Assembly: GCA_947453725.1 (NCBI GenBank)
Contig: CANGHH010000016.1
Location: 36,290-100,289 of the forward strand
Direction of reading: 5' to 3'
Source of the DNA: Betaproteobacteria bacterium
Lineage (GTDB): Bacteria > Pseudomonadota > Gammaproteobacteria > Burkholderiales > Burkholderiaceae_C
Length of the DNA: 64,000 nucleotides
The translations under genes and the position numbers were made by a program. Position 1 is the first letter of the stretch; each line of letters begins with the position of its first letter. This document shows positions 34,759 to 42,300 of this stretch, in pieces. A model generated the notes under the pieces. It saw nothing but the letters and a program-made list of their open reading frames with translations, was not told the origin of the DNA and did not search any database.

Positions 34759-35371
34759 AACTGACCGCGTAGCCCCAGCTGTCGAGCCGGTTCGGTATCG
34801 CGTTGAAGGCCATGCTGATGCGCCGCTCGCCGGGATTGGGCGGCACGGCGTGCATCAGGTAGCTGGGGAACAGGACCAGGTCGCCCGGCTGCGGCGCGGG
34901 GCTGACCCATTTGTCGGCGTTGTAGGGGCCAGGCGTCATGCGTGCATGGTCGTTGCGGAAGGCGAAATCGGTGCCGCCCGGCGATTTCATGAACACCGTC
35001 TGCGAATCCGGGTGGGTCGGTGTCAGGTAGACCACGCCCGACACGAAGCTGTTGGCGTGGTTGTGCATCGCCTGGTGGCCGCCGGTGTCCAGCACGTTGA
35101 CCCACATCTCCTTGATCGACCAGCCCAGCCTTTCGCCGAACAGCAGCAGGCCGAAATCGGCCAGCTTCGGCGTGATCAGGCCGGCCGCCTCGACGAACAG
35201 CGGGCTGTCGGCCGGCCGCAGCATTTTGGTGTGCGACAACTGGGCCGAAGAATTGTTGTCACGCACCGCCAATGCGCTGAAATGCGCCACCAGCAGCTGC
35301 ACCAGCTGCGGCGACAGCGCGCCGGGCACGCGCAGGAAAGGCGTGGGAAAGAGGCCGATGACCTCGTCCAT
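34748..35371 (-). CDS. 2OG-Fe(II) oxygenase family protein
   Basis: 207 residues matching the TIGR02466/PF13759 group of putative 2-oxoglutarate oxygenases. It starts with LFPTPFLRV, has the first metal region AMHNHANSFVSGVVYL, and the distal pair in LMHAVPPNPGERRISMAFN (His and Arg). Substrate unknown; members often occur beside peptide or glycan genes. ATG 35371 has GGAAAG 8 bases upstream. Overlap with the following membrane/spermidine-synthase-like gene suggests a two-gene unit. Confidence 0.8.
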   Translation of the reverse strand: MDEVIGLFPTPFLRVPGALSPQLVQLLVAHFSALAVRDNNSSAQLSHTKMLRPADSPLFVEAAGLITPKLADFGLLLFGERLGWSIKEMWVNVLDTGGHQAMHNHANSFVSGVVYLTPTHPDSQTVFMKSPGGTDFAFRNDHARMTPGPYNADKWVSPAPQPGDLVLFPSYLMHAVPPNPGERRISMAFNAIPNRLDSWGYAVSFGG

Positions 35372-35421
35372 GTCTGGCGCTTTCCGGTGTCCGGCGTCTG
35401 CCGATTTCAGAGTCCGGGCGT

Positions 35422-36060
35422 TCAGCCTTGCTGGCGGCGCTTGACGAAGGCCACTGCCACCAGACCGGCAGCCAGCAGCGCGTAGGTGTCGAGTTCCGGC
35501 ACGGCGCTGATGTTCAGGCCGATGTTGTCGTAGGCCACGAACAGGGCGTTGCCGCCGAAGTTGACCGATTGCGCCACACCGGCGAACTTCACGCTGGTCA
35601 GGTCGAAACGGCAGAAGGCGAGGTCGGTGCAACCCACGCTGGCGTTGCCGAACAAGCTGGCGCTGGCCAGCAGCGTGCCGGTGCTGTTGAGACCCGAATA
35701 GATATTCACGGCGTCCAGCGTGTTCACGGCCGACGAGTACCAGAAGGTCAGCTGGCCGGTGAAGCCGCTGGCCACGTTCATGGTTGCCGTCTGGTCCATC
35801 GCGACCAGCACCGTGCCGGCCGTCGGGGCGTTCAGGTAGTAGGGGCCGGCTGCGTCGTTCGACAGGCCGACAGCTGCGTCGGTGAACGACACGCCGAAGT
35901 TGGCCCCGCTGTTGCCCAGGCTGTCGGTGCCGCCGTTGTAGAAGTCGGCGATCGGATTGACGAAGCCGGTGGCGCCCTCGAAATCAAGGGTGACGGTGGT
36001 GTCGGCCCAGGCCGACGTGGTGGCGGCCAGAACCAGGGCGGCGGTGGTGATCAGCTTCAT
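35422..36060 (-). CDS. PEP-CTERM-type sorted exoprotein
   Basis: 212 residues: signal peptide (to AWADT), a beta-rich middle starting TVTLDFEGATGFVNPI, and a C-terminal sorting tail PELDTYALLAAGLVAVAFVK followed by RRQQG. The tail is the PEP-CTERM tripartite signal with the motif weakened to PEL, then a hydrophobic helix and basic end. Such proteins are processed by exosortase/archaeosortase systems and appear in EPS-producing bacteria; no exosortase gene is in the window. Start ATG 36060 has AGGAG 8 bases upstream. A Pho-box-like element lies 92 bases upstream (36152-36169). Confidence 0.85.
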   Translation of the reverse strand: MKLITTAALVLAATTSAWADTTVTLDFEGATGFVNPIADFYNGGTDSLGNSGANFGVSFTDAAVGLSNDAAGPYYLNAPTAGTVLVAMDQTATMNVASGFTGQLTFWYSSAVNTLDAVNIYSGLNSTGTLLASASLFGNASVGCTDLAFCRFDLTSVKFAGVAQSVNFGGNALFVAYDNIGLNISAVPELDTYALLAAGLVAVAFVKRRQQG

Positions 36061-36151
36061 CGAAAACTCCTGTGGATGGTGAGGGTGCATGGGCCGCCGC
36101 CGGTTTGGCGCGGCCTTTATTCAAGTCGCCGTGAAGTCTAGGGAGGGGTCG

Positions 36152-36169
36152 GCGACAAGCGTGTGACAA
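36152..36169 (-). promoter_or_regulatory. Pho-box-like element before the PEP-CTERM gene
   Basis: On the minus strand: TTGTCAC ACGC TTGTCGC, two 7-mers in 11-bp phase as in E. coli PhoB sites. After 11 bases a -10-like TAGACT follows at about 36135-36140. Placement relative to the gene at 36060 fits an activated promoter. The rest of 36061-36480 has no gene. Confidence 0.6.
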
Positions 36170-36364
36170 AAAGTAGCTGGTCCGGTCGGCGCGGCCACGG
36201 CAGGGTCCTGCCGGTTGTCAGGCTGTCATCAGGATTCACCGGCTTCCGCCTTCGAAGGCCTGCGTCACCTTCGGCGAAGGGCGCGATCCGGAGCGCGAAC
36301 TTTGAAACGCGCACCGACGCACGTCGATGCTGACCCTACCGACCGGGCCGAGCGGCGCACAGGC

Positions 36365-36382
36365 CCGTCACATTGACGTCAC
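36365..36382 (+). promoter_or_regulatory. Pho-box-like element before the PHP-domain gene
   Basis: CCGTCAC ATTG ACGTCAC: two 7-mers separated by 4 bases. A -10-like TAGCAT begins 10 bases after the box (36393-36398), the same spacing as in the E. coli phoA promoter. The gene starts at 36481, leaving a leader of about 75 bases. Confidence 0.68.
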
Positions 36383-36480
36383 TGGCCCTTCCTAGCATGA
36401 AGCCCAAGCCGCAGGTGCTGACTGGCTGAACCGGCAGGCCATCTCGGACCACTAATTTCACACACCCAGGAGAAGCTTTG

Positions 36481-38748
36481 ATGCGTTTCGACTTTCCCCG
36501 CACCCCGATCGCCCTGGCCGCGCTTGCGGTTATCGGCAGCGCCACGCTGGCCGTCGCGCCGACCACCGCCACCGCCGCCGGCAAGACGCCGGGCAAGTAC
36601 GTCGCCGGTGACTTCCACAACCACACCACCTGCTCGGACGGTTCGATCTCGATGCAGAAGCTGGTGAAGAAGGCGACCGGCCCGGCCGGCGACGGTTGGG
36701 GCCTGGACTGGTTCGTGCAAGCCGGCCACGGCGGCAACGGCAACCGCAACTGCACCTTGACCGAAGACGAAAGCCTGGCCACGCCGGCTTACCCGCACAC
36801 CGGCCAGGGTCCGACGACGACTTGGCAGTCCACCACCCCGGCCATCGCCCCCAAGGGCCTGGCTTCTGGCACCGCGCCCAATGCCAACATGTGGCGCTGG
36901 CAGTCGATCCAGGAATTCCAGTACCCGCTGATCGAATACCTGGGCGCGCTGAAGAACGTGCCGCTGTTCGCCGGTGTCGAGTCGGTCGTCGCCGGCCACG
37001 AACACGCGTCGATGTCGGTCATCACCGGCCAGATTCCGCTGTCGCTGGACACCGCGACGCTGCCCACCTCGCCGGTCATCGCCGCCAACACCAGCCGCTA
37101 CACCGCTCTGGGCAACGCCAACGCGCTGGCCCAATGGGAGTACTGCTTCGACCGCAATGACACCGACACCAGCCGCGGCAACACGGCGGTCGGCAGCGCG
37201 ATCGGCAACAACTGGAACTGCTCGGTCACCGGCAGCCTGAATGCCGCCGATCCGAGCTGGAACGCCACCGCCCAGAAGCTGATCCCGGCCGGCGGCACGG
37301 GCACCGGCACCAAGGGCCACCTGAAGACCGTCGAAGCGCTGAAGTGGATGGCGCAGAACCACGGCAACAGCAGCTACTACGTGCCGGCCCACCTGGAGCG
37401 CGCCGGCCCGTTCAACCCGAACGGCAACAACGGCTTCAACGTCGAGCATCTGCGCAACTTCAACAACGCCGCGCCGGCCGTCGCCTTCGGCTTTGAGACC
37501 CAGCCGGGCCACGGGGCCTCGGCCAACCGCGGTGAGTACCAGGTGCTGCGCAACGGTGGCTTCTCGGGCACCTTCACCACCGTCGACTCGGTCGGCGGCA
37601 CCACCTACGGCGGCACCGGTGTCTATGGTGCGCAAGTCGGTGGCGTGTGGGACGCGCTGCTCGGCGAAGGCCGCAACTTCTGGTTTTTCGCCAGCTCCGA
37701 CTGGCACAACCGCGGCATCTTCGGCCCGGATGACCGCCGCAGCACGCAGGACTTCCAGCCCGGTGAATACCAGCGCAACTACACGATGGTTCGCAATGGC
37801 AGCGACAAGGTCCGTCCGCAGACCGTGGTCAACGGCCTGCGCACCGGCAACAACTTCGCCGCCAGCGGCCAGTTGATCGACCGCCTGGGCTTCATCGCCT
37901 GCGCGTCCTACCCGGGCATCGCCGCACGCACCAACGCGTCGGTGGAAGCGCTGGCGGTGGCTGCGGCGACCAACAACACCGACATCGACACCTCGGGCTG
38001 CGCGACGATGGGCGAAAAGCTCGTCGTCAAGTCGGGTGCCGAGATCGTGGTTTCCATCGTCGTGCGCGACCCGGCCGGCTCGAACAACTCGCCGTACACC
38101 TTCGCCAACCCGTCGCTGCTGCAGGTCGGCATCAACCAGCCGCTGAACAACCCGGTTCTGGACCACATCGACCTGGTCCGTGGCCTGGTCACCGGCTACA
38201 AGACGCCGGGCGCTGCCGACTACTCGGGCGAATGGCCGCGCAACACCGACTGGCTGAAGGCCGACGGCACGACGGCCGGCCTGTCGGTGGTGCCGGCCGC
38301 CGCCAAGAACACCAGCGCTGCGGTCATCAAGACCTTCAGCGGTGCTGGCAGCACGCCTTGGGTCGCCTTCCAGTCCGGCGTGGACAACACCGGCTTCCTG
38401 AAGATGAGCTACCGCATCCCGGCGGTGACGGCTTCGCAGTACGTGCGTCTGCGTGGCACCAACCTGCCGGCCAGCGTGCCTTACGAGACCGATGCCAACG
38501 GCAACCCACTGGCCGACGTCTACACCAATGCCAACGACACGACGCGCCTGGCTATTCCCTGCACGACCGTGGGCACCACCGACTTCAACGGCTGCCCGGC
38601 GCATCTGGCCACCGCAAGCGGTGCTTCGCCCATCGCCGGCAAGAAGGCTGTGTCCTTTGACGTGGCCGCTTGGGCCGACCTGTGGTTCTACAGCAACCCG
38701 ATCTACGTTCAGGTGAACGGTTCGACCGCGGTGGCCGGCGTCCAGTAA
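36481..38748 (+). CDS. Secreted PHP-domain phosphoesterase-like protein
   Basis: 755 residues with a signal peptide (to about TTATAA). The metal ligands of a PHP domain appear in order: H46-N-H48 in GDFHNHTTCSDGS, His83 in QAGHGG, Glu167 in GVESV, His173/His175 in GHEHASM, His304 in PAHLER, and D407-W-H409 in ASSDWHNRG. PHP enzymes hydrolyse phosphate mono- or diesters with two or three metals. The length, insertions rich in Asn/Thr, and export distinguish it from histidinol-phosphatase or polymerase PHP domains; a DUF3604-like relationship is possible. AGGAG lies 8 bases before ATG 36481. The upstream Pho-box-like site suggests induction by phosphate starvation. A strong terminator follows. 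Confidence 0.7.
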   Translation: MRFDFPRTPIALAALAVIGSATLAVAPTTATAAGKTPGKYVAGDFHNHTTCSDGSISMQKLVKKATGPAGDGWGLDWFVQAGHGGNGNRNCTLTEDESLATPAYPHTGQGPTTTWQSTTPAIAPKGLASGTAPNANMWRWQSIQEFQYPLIEYLGALKNVPLFAGVESVVAGHEHASMSVITGQIPLSLDTATLPTSPVIAANTSRYTALGNANALAQWEYCFDRNDTDTSRGNTAVGSAIGNNWNCSVTGSLNAADPSWNATAQKLIPAGGTGTGTKGHLKTVEALKWMAQNHGNSSYYVPAHLERAGPFNPNGNNGFNVEHLRNFNNAAPAVAFGFETQPGHGASANRGEYQVLRNGGFSGTFTTVDSVGGTTYGGTGVYGAQVGGVWDALLGEGRNFWFFASSDWHNRGIFGPDDRRSTQDFQPGEYQRNYTMVRNGSDKVRPQTVVNGLRTGNNFAASGQLIDRLGFIACASYPGIAARTNASVEALAVAAATNNTDIDTSGCATMGEKLVVKSGAEIVVSIVVRDPAGSNNSPYTFANPSLLQVGINQPLNNPVLDHIDLVRGLVTGYKTPGAADYSGEWPRNTDWLKADGTTAGLSVVPAAAKNTSAAVIKTFSGAGSTPWVAFQSGVDNTGFLKMSYRIPAVTASQYVRLRGTNLPASVPYETDANGNPLADVYTNANDTTRLAIPCTTVGTTDFNGCPAHLATASGASPIAGKKAVSFDVAAWADLWFYSNPIYVQVNGSTAVAGVQ

Positions 38749-38771
38749 GTCACTGACGCATTTCCCCGCCC

Positions 38772-38803
38772 AGGCGCCGCGCGGCATCGCGCGGCGCCTT
38801 TTC
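38772..38803 (+). terminator. Strong intrinsic terminator after the PHP gene
   Basis: Perfect 12-bp stem AGGCGCCGCGCG/CGCGCGGCGCCT, loop GCAT, then TTTT. It starts 24 bases after the PHP stop and 80 bases before the parvulin gene, so the PHP gene is likely monocistronic at most times, with read-through or a separate promoter serving the next two genes. Confidence 0.85.
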
Positions 38804-38882
38804 CCGTTTATTGCCGGGCCGTGTCCGCACCGCCCGCCCGGTGCCCCCTGCGCCGCTTCCTTCGACCCGTCGACAACGAGCC

Positions 38883-39833
38883 ATGTCCACACCTTTGCCG
38901 TCTTCCTCCAGCAGCGCCGCGGTGCGCCCCTTGCGCGGCGCAGGCTGGCCCGCCTGGTCGCGCGAGCCGCTGCTGCATTTCGCCCTGCTGGGCGCGCTGC
39001 TGTTCGGCGCCGACCACCTGCTGAGCCGACGCGCCAACGACCCGCGCACCATCGTCGTCGGTGCCGAGGTCGATGCCGAAGCGCGCCAGGTCTTCAAGGC
39101 CGCCCGCGGCCAAGACCCCAACGCCGACGAACTGGCCGCGCTGCGCCGCGTCTGGCTGGACAACGAGGTGCTGTACCGCGAGGGCCTGGCGATGCAGGTC
39201 GACAAGGGCGACACGGCCATCCGCGAACGCGTGATCTTCAAGGCGCTGAGCCTGATCGACGCCGACACCAAGTTGCCCCCTTACGACGACGCCTTGTTGC
39301 GCACCTGGTTCGAAAAGAACCGCGCCAAGTACGACCAACCGGGCCGCTTCGACTTCCAGGAAGCGGTGCTGTCGGGCGAACCCTCGGAGACCGACGTCCG
39401 CGCCTTCGTGGCCGCGCTGAACGCCGGCGCGCCGGGCGATGCCCAGGCCGGCCTGCGGGTGTTCAAGGGCCGGCCTTACGCCAACCTGGTCCAGAGCTAC
39501 GGGCCTGAGCTGGCGAAGGCGATGGAGTCGGCGACCGTCGGCGAATGGCGGGCCTTCAGCAGCCGCGACGGCTTGCGGGTGATGCGCCTGGACGCGGCCA
39601 ACGCCGCCCAGCCGGCGGCCTTCGAGCCGCTGCGTGGTGTCGTGCTGCAGGACTGGACCGATGCCGTGCTGGCCGAGCAGCGCTCGGCGGCGGTGCGCGC
39701 GCTGGCCAAGAAGTACACCGTGGTGATCGAGCCCCCGAGCGCACTGCGTCCGCTACCCCCCGCGGGGGCCGCCAGCCAGCAGCCCGGCGGCGCCGGTTCT
39801 GCGGCAGGCAGCCGGGTCATGGAGGCGAAGTGA
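38883..39833 (+). CDS. Membrane-anchored parvulin-type peptidyl-prolyl isomerase
   Basis: 316 residues: a cytoplasmic Ser/Ala/Pro leader, one transmembrane helix (LLHFALLGALLFGADHLL, about 37-54), and a periplasmic helical plus rotamase_2-type domain (RVWLDNEVLYREGLAMQ, FEKNRAKYDQPGRFDFQEAV). Parvulin-like proteins of this type often stand next to HupE/UreJ-type genes and may fold or insert exported partners. Start ATG 38883 precedes the helix. The stop shares a base with the next start (TGATG at 39831-39835), so it is coupled with the HupE/UreJ gene. Confidence 0.8.
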   Translation: MSTPLPSSSSSAAVRPLRGAGWPAWSREPLLHFALLGALLFGADHLLSRRANDPRTIVVGAEVDAEARQVFKAARGQDPNADELAALRRVWLDNEVLYREGLAMQVDKGDTAIRERVIFKALSLIDADTKLPPYDDALLRTWFEKNRAKYDQPGRFDFQEAVLSGEPSETDVRAFVAALNAGAPGDAQAGLRVFKGRPYANLVQSYGPELAKAMESATVGEWRAFSSRDGLRVMRLDAANAAQPAAFEPLRGVVLQDWTDAVLAEQRSAAVRALAKKYTVVIEPPSALRPLPPAGAASQQPGGAGSAAGSRVMEAK

Positions 39834-40783
39834 TGACGCGCCTGGTTCGCCAGCTGCTGCTGGCCCTGCTGGCCCTGCTCAGTGCCGCCGCCGGCGCGCA
39901 TGAAATGAGCATGGCCGAGATGCAGATCCGCGAGCTGGCACGCGGTGAATTCATCTGGCAATGGACGGCCAGCGATGACCGCAAGGCGCTGGTCGATCTG
40001 CAGCCCGTCTGGCCCGAGGGCTGCCTTGCCGAAGGCAATGCCCTGCGCTGTGGCGCGGCCGGCCTGCAAGGCAAATTGCAGATCGAAGGTGTGGGCCAGC
40101 GCTATTCGGCGGCCATGGTCAAGGTGTTCTGGCTCGACGGCCAGAGCCGCGTCTACACGCTGACCGGCAGCCACAACTCGGTGCAGCTCTACGGCGCGGC
40201 CGACGACCCGCGCGGCGTCGGTGAGATCGCATCGGCCTACCTGCTGCTGGGCGTGGAGCACATCCTCAGCGGCTACGACCACCTGCTGTTCGTCATCGGC
40301 CTGCTGTTCCTGGTCGGCTTCCAGCGCCGGCTGGTCTGGACCATCACCGCTTTCACGGCCGCGCACAGCCTGACGCTGGCGAGCGCGGCCGTCGGCTGGC
40401 TGGCCCTGCGTTCGCCGCCGGTGGAGGCCTGCATCGCGCTGTCCATCCTGCTGGTGGCGGCGGAAGCGCTGCACAGCCGTCAGACTCTGGCGCGGCGTTG
40501 GCCGGCGCTGGTGGCCTTCACCTTCGGCCTGGTGCACGGCCTGGGCTTTGCGGGCGCCTTGCAGGAGATCGGCCTGCCGCAGCAGCACCTGGTGGTGGCG
40601 CTGCTGACCTTCAACCTGGGTGTCGAAGCCGGCCAGTTGCTGACCGTGGCCGCCGCCTGGTTGCTGTGGCGCCTGTTGCGGCGGGTGGACCTGGGCGAGC
40701 GCCTGAAGACGCCGGCGCTCTACACCATCGGCTCGCTGGCGGCCTACTGGTCCTGGCTGCGGATCGCCAGCATCCTGGCCTGA
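39833..40783 (+). CDS. HupE/UreJ family membrane protein
   Basis: 316 residues. Signal peptide (LLLALLALLSAAAGA), a periplasmic domain to about residue 125, then six or seven helices of the HupE/UreJ_2 family with the histidine-rich core GVEHILSGYDHLLFVIGLLF, TAFTAAHSLTLA and FGLVHGLGFAGAL. HupE and UreJ relatives are linked to nickel or other metal permeation. Conserved His and Asp residues in these helices could carry metal. Coupled to the parvulin gene; the upstream secreted PHP protein is a metal-dependent enzyme, so a metal-supply role is a reasonable guess only. Confidence 0.82.
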   Translation: MTRLVRQLLLALLALLSAAAGAHEMSMAEMQIRELARGEFIWQWTASDDRKALVDLQPVWPEGCLAEGNALRCGAAGLQGKLQIEGVGQRYSAAMVKVFWLDGQSRVYTLTGSHNSVQLYGAADDPRGVGEIASAYLLLGVEHILSGYDHLLFVIGLLFLVGFQRRLVWTITAFTAAHSLTLASAAVGWLALRSPPVEACIALSILLVAAEALHSRQTLARRWPALVAFTFGLVHGLGFAGALQEIGLPQQHLVVALLTFNLGVEAGQLLTVAAAWLLWRLLRRVDLGERLKTPALYTIGSLAAYWSWLRIASILA

Positions 40784-40791
40784 TCGCGCCA

Positions 40792-40815
40792 CGCCGCCCG
40801 CCCCAGCGGGCGGCG
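40792..40815 (+). terminator. Hairpin after the HupE/UreJ gene
   Basis: Perfect 10-bp inverted repeat CGCCGCCCGC/GCGGGCGGCG with loop CCCA, starting 8 bases past the stop codon. No T-run follows, so it may be a transcript-stabilising hairpin or part of a factor-dependent terminator. Confidence 0.45.
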
Positions 40816-40994
40816 AACAGCGCCGGCTGCACCGAAGCTGCCCCACCTGGCAGCGATTTGCCGAACCTCGCGCCAGGCATGGCGCTCGCGGGGCGTTCAC
40901 AGCGCCGCCAAAGGCGGTGCAGCCCTTGTGCCGCGTGAGCCGGGCGATGACGCCCGCCGGGCCGCGCCAGAGGCCGTTGGCCAGCGACGGGGTC

Positions 40995-41023
40995 TTGTCA
41001 TGCCGACGTCACGCCGGCGTCAC
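40995..41023 (+). promoter_or_regulatory. Triple Pho-box-like repeat before olsB
   Basis: Three 7-mers in strict 11-bp phase: TTGTCAT at 40995, ACGTCAC at 41006 and GCGTCAC at 41017, each separated by the same 4-base spacer GCCG. This fits one and a half tandem PhoB sites. The -10 region downstream (around TCAAAT, 41031-41036) is weak. The olsB start is at 41057. Confidence 0.68.
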
Positions 41024-41056
41024 GCGCAATTCAAATCGCGGCTTGAAGATCGGGCG

Positions 41057-41863
41057 ATGAACCAACCAGCATCCAGCTCGGCCCTTGTTCGGGAGGCGCA
41101 TGGCGTCGCCGGGGTGCCGTCCAAACAAGCCGTCCGGCTCGAAGCGGTCTGGGCCGCGCATGCCGACGACGTACAGGCTGCGCAGCGCCTGCGGCACCGC
41201 GTTTTCGCGGGCGAAATGGGCGCCCACATCACACCGCCGCCCGGCACGCTCGCCGGACTCGATGTCGACCGCTTTGACGCGCACTGCGAACACCTGCTGG
41301 TTCGGACGGTCGAGACCGCTGACAGGGCCAGCGAGGTCGTCGGGACCTACCGGGTGCTGCCACCCGATGCCGCGCAGCGTACGGGCGGTCTGTACAGCGA
41401 AACCGAATTCGACCTCACGCCGCTGGACGCGCTGCGCCCGCGCATGGCCGAGTTGGGCCGGTCGTGCACGGCCGAAGGCTGGCGCAACGGCGGCGTGATC
41501 CTGTTGTTGTGGTCGGCGTTGGCCGAGTTCCTGGAGCGCAGACGGTTGGACCTGGTGGTCGGCTGTGCCAGCGTGCCCATGCACGACGGTGGTCATCTCG
41601 CCGCCAGCCTGTGGTGCCGGCTGCAGCAGACCCATCTGGCTGCACCGGATCGCCGCGTTCAGCCGAGGCTGCCGCTGCCTGTGGCGCACCTCGACGGCAC
41701 GCTGAACGTGGCCACGCCGCCGCTGATCAAGGGCTACCTGAAGTGCGGCGCCAAGGTATTGGGACCGCCTGCCTGGGATCCCGATTTCGGCGTTGCCGAT
41801 CTGCCCCTGATGATGGACCTGGCGGACCTCCCGCGCTCCTACCGCTCGCGCTTCATGGCTTGA
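41057..41863 (+). CDS. olsB: L-ornithine N(alpha)-acyltransferase (ornithine lipid synthesis)
   Basis: 268 residues of the OlsB/GNAT hemolysin-like group: AQRLRHRVFAGEMGA near residue 40 is the family entry motif, followed by VVGTYRVLPPDAAQ, ELGRSCTAEGWRNGGVILLL and the C-terminal IKGYLKCGAKVLGPPAWDPD with FGVADLPLMM. OlsB transfers a 3-hydroxyacyl group from ACP to ornithine, giving lyso-ornithine lipid that OlsA acylates; no olsA is next to it. Ornithine lipids replace phospholipids under phosphate limitation in several proteobacteria, and the triple Pho-like repeat upstream supports such control here. Confidence 0.88.
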   Translation: MNQPASSSALVREAHGVAGVPSKQAVRLEAVWAAHADDVQAAQRLRHRVFAGEMGAHITPPPGTLAGLDVDRFDAHCEHLLVRTVETADRASEVVGTYRVLPPDAAQRTGGLYSETEFDLTPLDALRPRMAELGRSCTAEGWRNGGVILLLWSALAEFLERRRLDLVVGCASVPMHDGGHLAASLWCRLQQTHLAAPDRRVQPRLPLPVAHLDGTLNVATPPLIKGYLKCGAKVLGPPAWDPDFGVADLPLMMDLADLPRSYRSRFMA

Positions 41864-41963
41864 GGGCGCGGTACCGTCTCGCCCGTTCCCAACCCGCTAA
41901 TGGCGTTCTGTACTGCAACGACGGCGACTGGGGGGATGACGGCGGCGATGCCTTCCGTACCGC

Positions 41964-42191
41964 TCAGCTGACCGTGCAGTACGCGGTCACGATGTCGAAA
42001 CTGTGGCCATGGGCAATGGTCAGATGGACGCGCTTGCCCGGTTTGAGCTGGTTCAGGTCGCCGCCTGCCGTGCTCTTCGTCACCGCCCAGGACCGGTGGT
42101 CATCGCCCTCCAGGTAAGCCAGGCCTGTGATCGGCAAGACCTCGATCACCGTGGCGGACAGGTGAGAGGACCTTGGTTCGGGAAGGGACAT
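41964..42191 (-). CDS. Small hypothetical protein (75 aa)
   Basis: Starts at ATG 42191 with a strong AGGAG 5 bases upstream. Sequence includes ATVIEVLPITGLAYLEGDDH and QLKPGKRVHLTIAHGHS, a pattern of short beta strands suggestive of an OB-fold or SH3-like barrel. No signal or helix. It is likely cytoplasmic and well expressed, but no family is recognised. Neighbours: olsB ends 100 bases away in the convergent direction, and a CorA/ZntB-type gene lies upstream. Confidence 0.68.
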   Translation of the reverse strand: MSLPEPRSSHLSATVIEVLPITGLAYLEGDDHRSWAVTKSTAGGDLNQLKPGKRVHLTIAHGHSFDIVTAYCTVS

Positions 42192-42300
42192 GTGAACTCC
42201 TGACGGTGCCAGCTGGCTTGCCGGAGACTCTATCGGTTCGCGGCGGGACCTCGGCGGGAAAGACCCACGCTGCTGCTCGGTCTCTTGAACAGGCCGGCTT

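Noticed and set aside
36205..36235. TGTCA...TGTCAT pair upstream of the PHP gene as a second Pho box
   Set aside because: The two cores are 8 bases apart, not 11, so the geometry is wrong.
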